In this document: positions 63,434 through 64,000 of the stretch, piece by piece | Layout of the letters: each line of letters opens with the position of its first letter | Numbering within the stretch: position 1 is the first letter of the stretch | DNA from: Streptomyces albogriseolus | GTDB taxonomy: Bacteria; Actinomycetota; Actinomycetes; Streptomycetales; Streptomycetaceae | Length of the DNA: 64,000 bases | Assembly (NCBI GenBank): GCA_014650475.1 | Contig: BMVA01000002.1 | Coordinates: forward strand, 655,927-719,926 | Direction of reading: 5' to 3' | Notes under the pieces: generated by a model | Told to the model about the DNA's origin: nothing | Database searches by the model: none | Seen by the model: only the letters and a program-made list of their open reading frames with translations | Position numbers and translations under genes: made by a program

Positions 63434-64000
63434 TCAGGCGCGCTCGAAGGAGCTCGGGTACGGGAAGTACCACTCCAGGAAGTCGTGGACGTAGGAGCGC
63501 ACGTACTCCCGGCGCTCGGGGGCGGTGTCCACGTCGTTCAGGCAGAAGAAGTCGTAGCCGCGGCGCGCCTTGAGGGACTCGACGCGCTCCTCCAGGTGGG
63601 GCTTGCCGACGTCGACGTAGCGGTACGTGAACTTCGCCGGGACGGCACGGCCGGTGAGCAGCGCCAGGTGGTGGTGGAAGGAGGCGGCCGGCGCCACGTC
63701 CTCGATCGACCGGAACCGGGACCTCATGGTCCGCTCGATCGCCTCCGGGTAGTCCCGCTCCAGGTCGTTCAGCACGTCCCGGCGCTGGGGGTGCGGGGTG
63801 TGCAGGAACTTGTGGGTGATGGACACCCCGTAGGTCTCCTCCAGCAGCCTGCGCACGTTCCGCCCGGCCGAGTTGGGTGCGGAGGCCTGCGGGTGCGGGT
63901 CGCCGACGCCGATCTGGTACGTGGAGAAGGGCAGCCGGGCGATGCCGTTGGCGTAGAAGAAGTGCTGCGGGGTGACGCTGCGGCCGACGAACACGTCGTC
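63434..64000 (-). CDS. Stealth family polysaccharide phosphotransferase, 3' part
   Basis: The frame runs off the right edge, so the N-terminus is missing; 189 residues are visible. They contain DDVFVGRSVTPQHFF, which matches Stealth conserved region CR2, then a HKFLHTPHPQRRDVLNDLE segment, HHHLALLTGRAVP, and the CR4-like YDFFCLNDVD. Stealth proteins transfer sugar-1-phosphates to build capsule-like or wall polymers. Next to a CDP-glycerol transferase this suggests a phosphosugar-containing wall or capsule polymer. The exact sugar is unknown. Confidence 0.85.
   Translation of the reverse strand, partial: DDVFVGRSVTPQHFFYANGIARLPFSTYQIGVGDPHPQASAPNSAGRNVRRLLEETYGVSITHKFLHTPHPQRRDVLNDLERDYPEAIERTMRSRFRSIEDVAPAASFHHHLALLTGRAVPAKFTYRYVDVGKPHLEERVESLKARRGYDFFCLNDVDTAPERREYVRSYVHDFLEWYFPYPSSFERA

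Overview
The window is chromosomal DNA from a high-GC actinomycete, almost certainly a Streptomyces. Evidence: extreme GC at third codon positions, frequent GTG starts, GTGA/ATGA start-stop overlaps, a WhiJ-type XRE/DUF397 regulator pair, an HrcA/CIRCE-controlled dnaJ, an SCO2583/SCO2584-type spore-wall pair, and typical streptomycete intergenic palindromes. From memory, the gene order resembles the conserved core block era–phoH … hrcA–dnaJ … lepA–rpsT–holA … comEC–comEA … leuS … rsfS–nadD … proA–proB of Streptomyces chromosomes. I see no insertion sequence, phage or CRISPR array. The two window edges cut an M4 protease (left) and a Stealth-family phosphotransferase (right).

Layout. 0–2.5 kb: secreted M4 metalloprotease (partial), its probable emfourin-type inhibitor, and a GH1 beta-glucosidase. 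2.5–10 kb (minus strand): phoH-like, ybeY, a CNNM/CBS protein, a YjbR protein, then a cytidine-deaminase-like protein with no zinc ligands, a small secreted protein and era. A WhiJ-like regulator, a DUF397 protein and a divergent 49-aa membrane peptide interrupt this run, with a duplicated 26-bp motif between them. 10–14.4 kb: PfkB kinase, glucarate dehydratase and a divergent MFS transporter with a Crp-like palindrome between the last two. 14.4–24 kb: rnz, HIT, tricorn protease, a lipoprotein, rsmE, a nitronate monooxygenase-like protein, dnaJ and hrcA with a CIRCE operator. A second copy of the dnaJ 3' end lies just downstream of dnaJ.

24–43 kb: MBL hydrolase, DUF3097, hemW, a kinase/phosphatase fusion (HATPase–SpoIIE), a quinone-oxidoreductase-like protein, a long-chain acyl-CoA ligase behind a palindromic operator, lepA divergent from rpsT, holA, arylamine N-acetyltransferase, comEC, comEA, DegV and a coiled-coil membrane protein. 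43–50.6 kb: leuS with a Leu-codon leader peptide and an intrinsic attenuator. Divergent from leuS is a possibly three-cistron unit made of a small ORF, a ferric-reductase-like haem membrane protein and a NuoF-like/ferredoxin fusion. I regard this as the most promising uncharacterised system here. Two identical tRNA-Ala(GGC) genes flank a pair of small zinc-ribbon genes.

50.8–64 kb: histidine phosphatase, rsfS, an LCP/LytR_C protein with tandem repeats, nadD, a 54-aa membrane peptide, an M48 protease, the SCO2583/SCO2584 pair, proA, a small unknown gene, proB, and the start of a cell-envelope polymer locus (CDP-glycerol transferase plus Stealth protein). Most genes are ribosome-, tRNA-, proline- and envelope-related housekeeping functions on the minus strand. 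All functions are read from motifs by eye; no database search was run.
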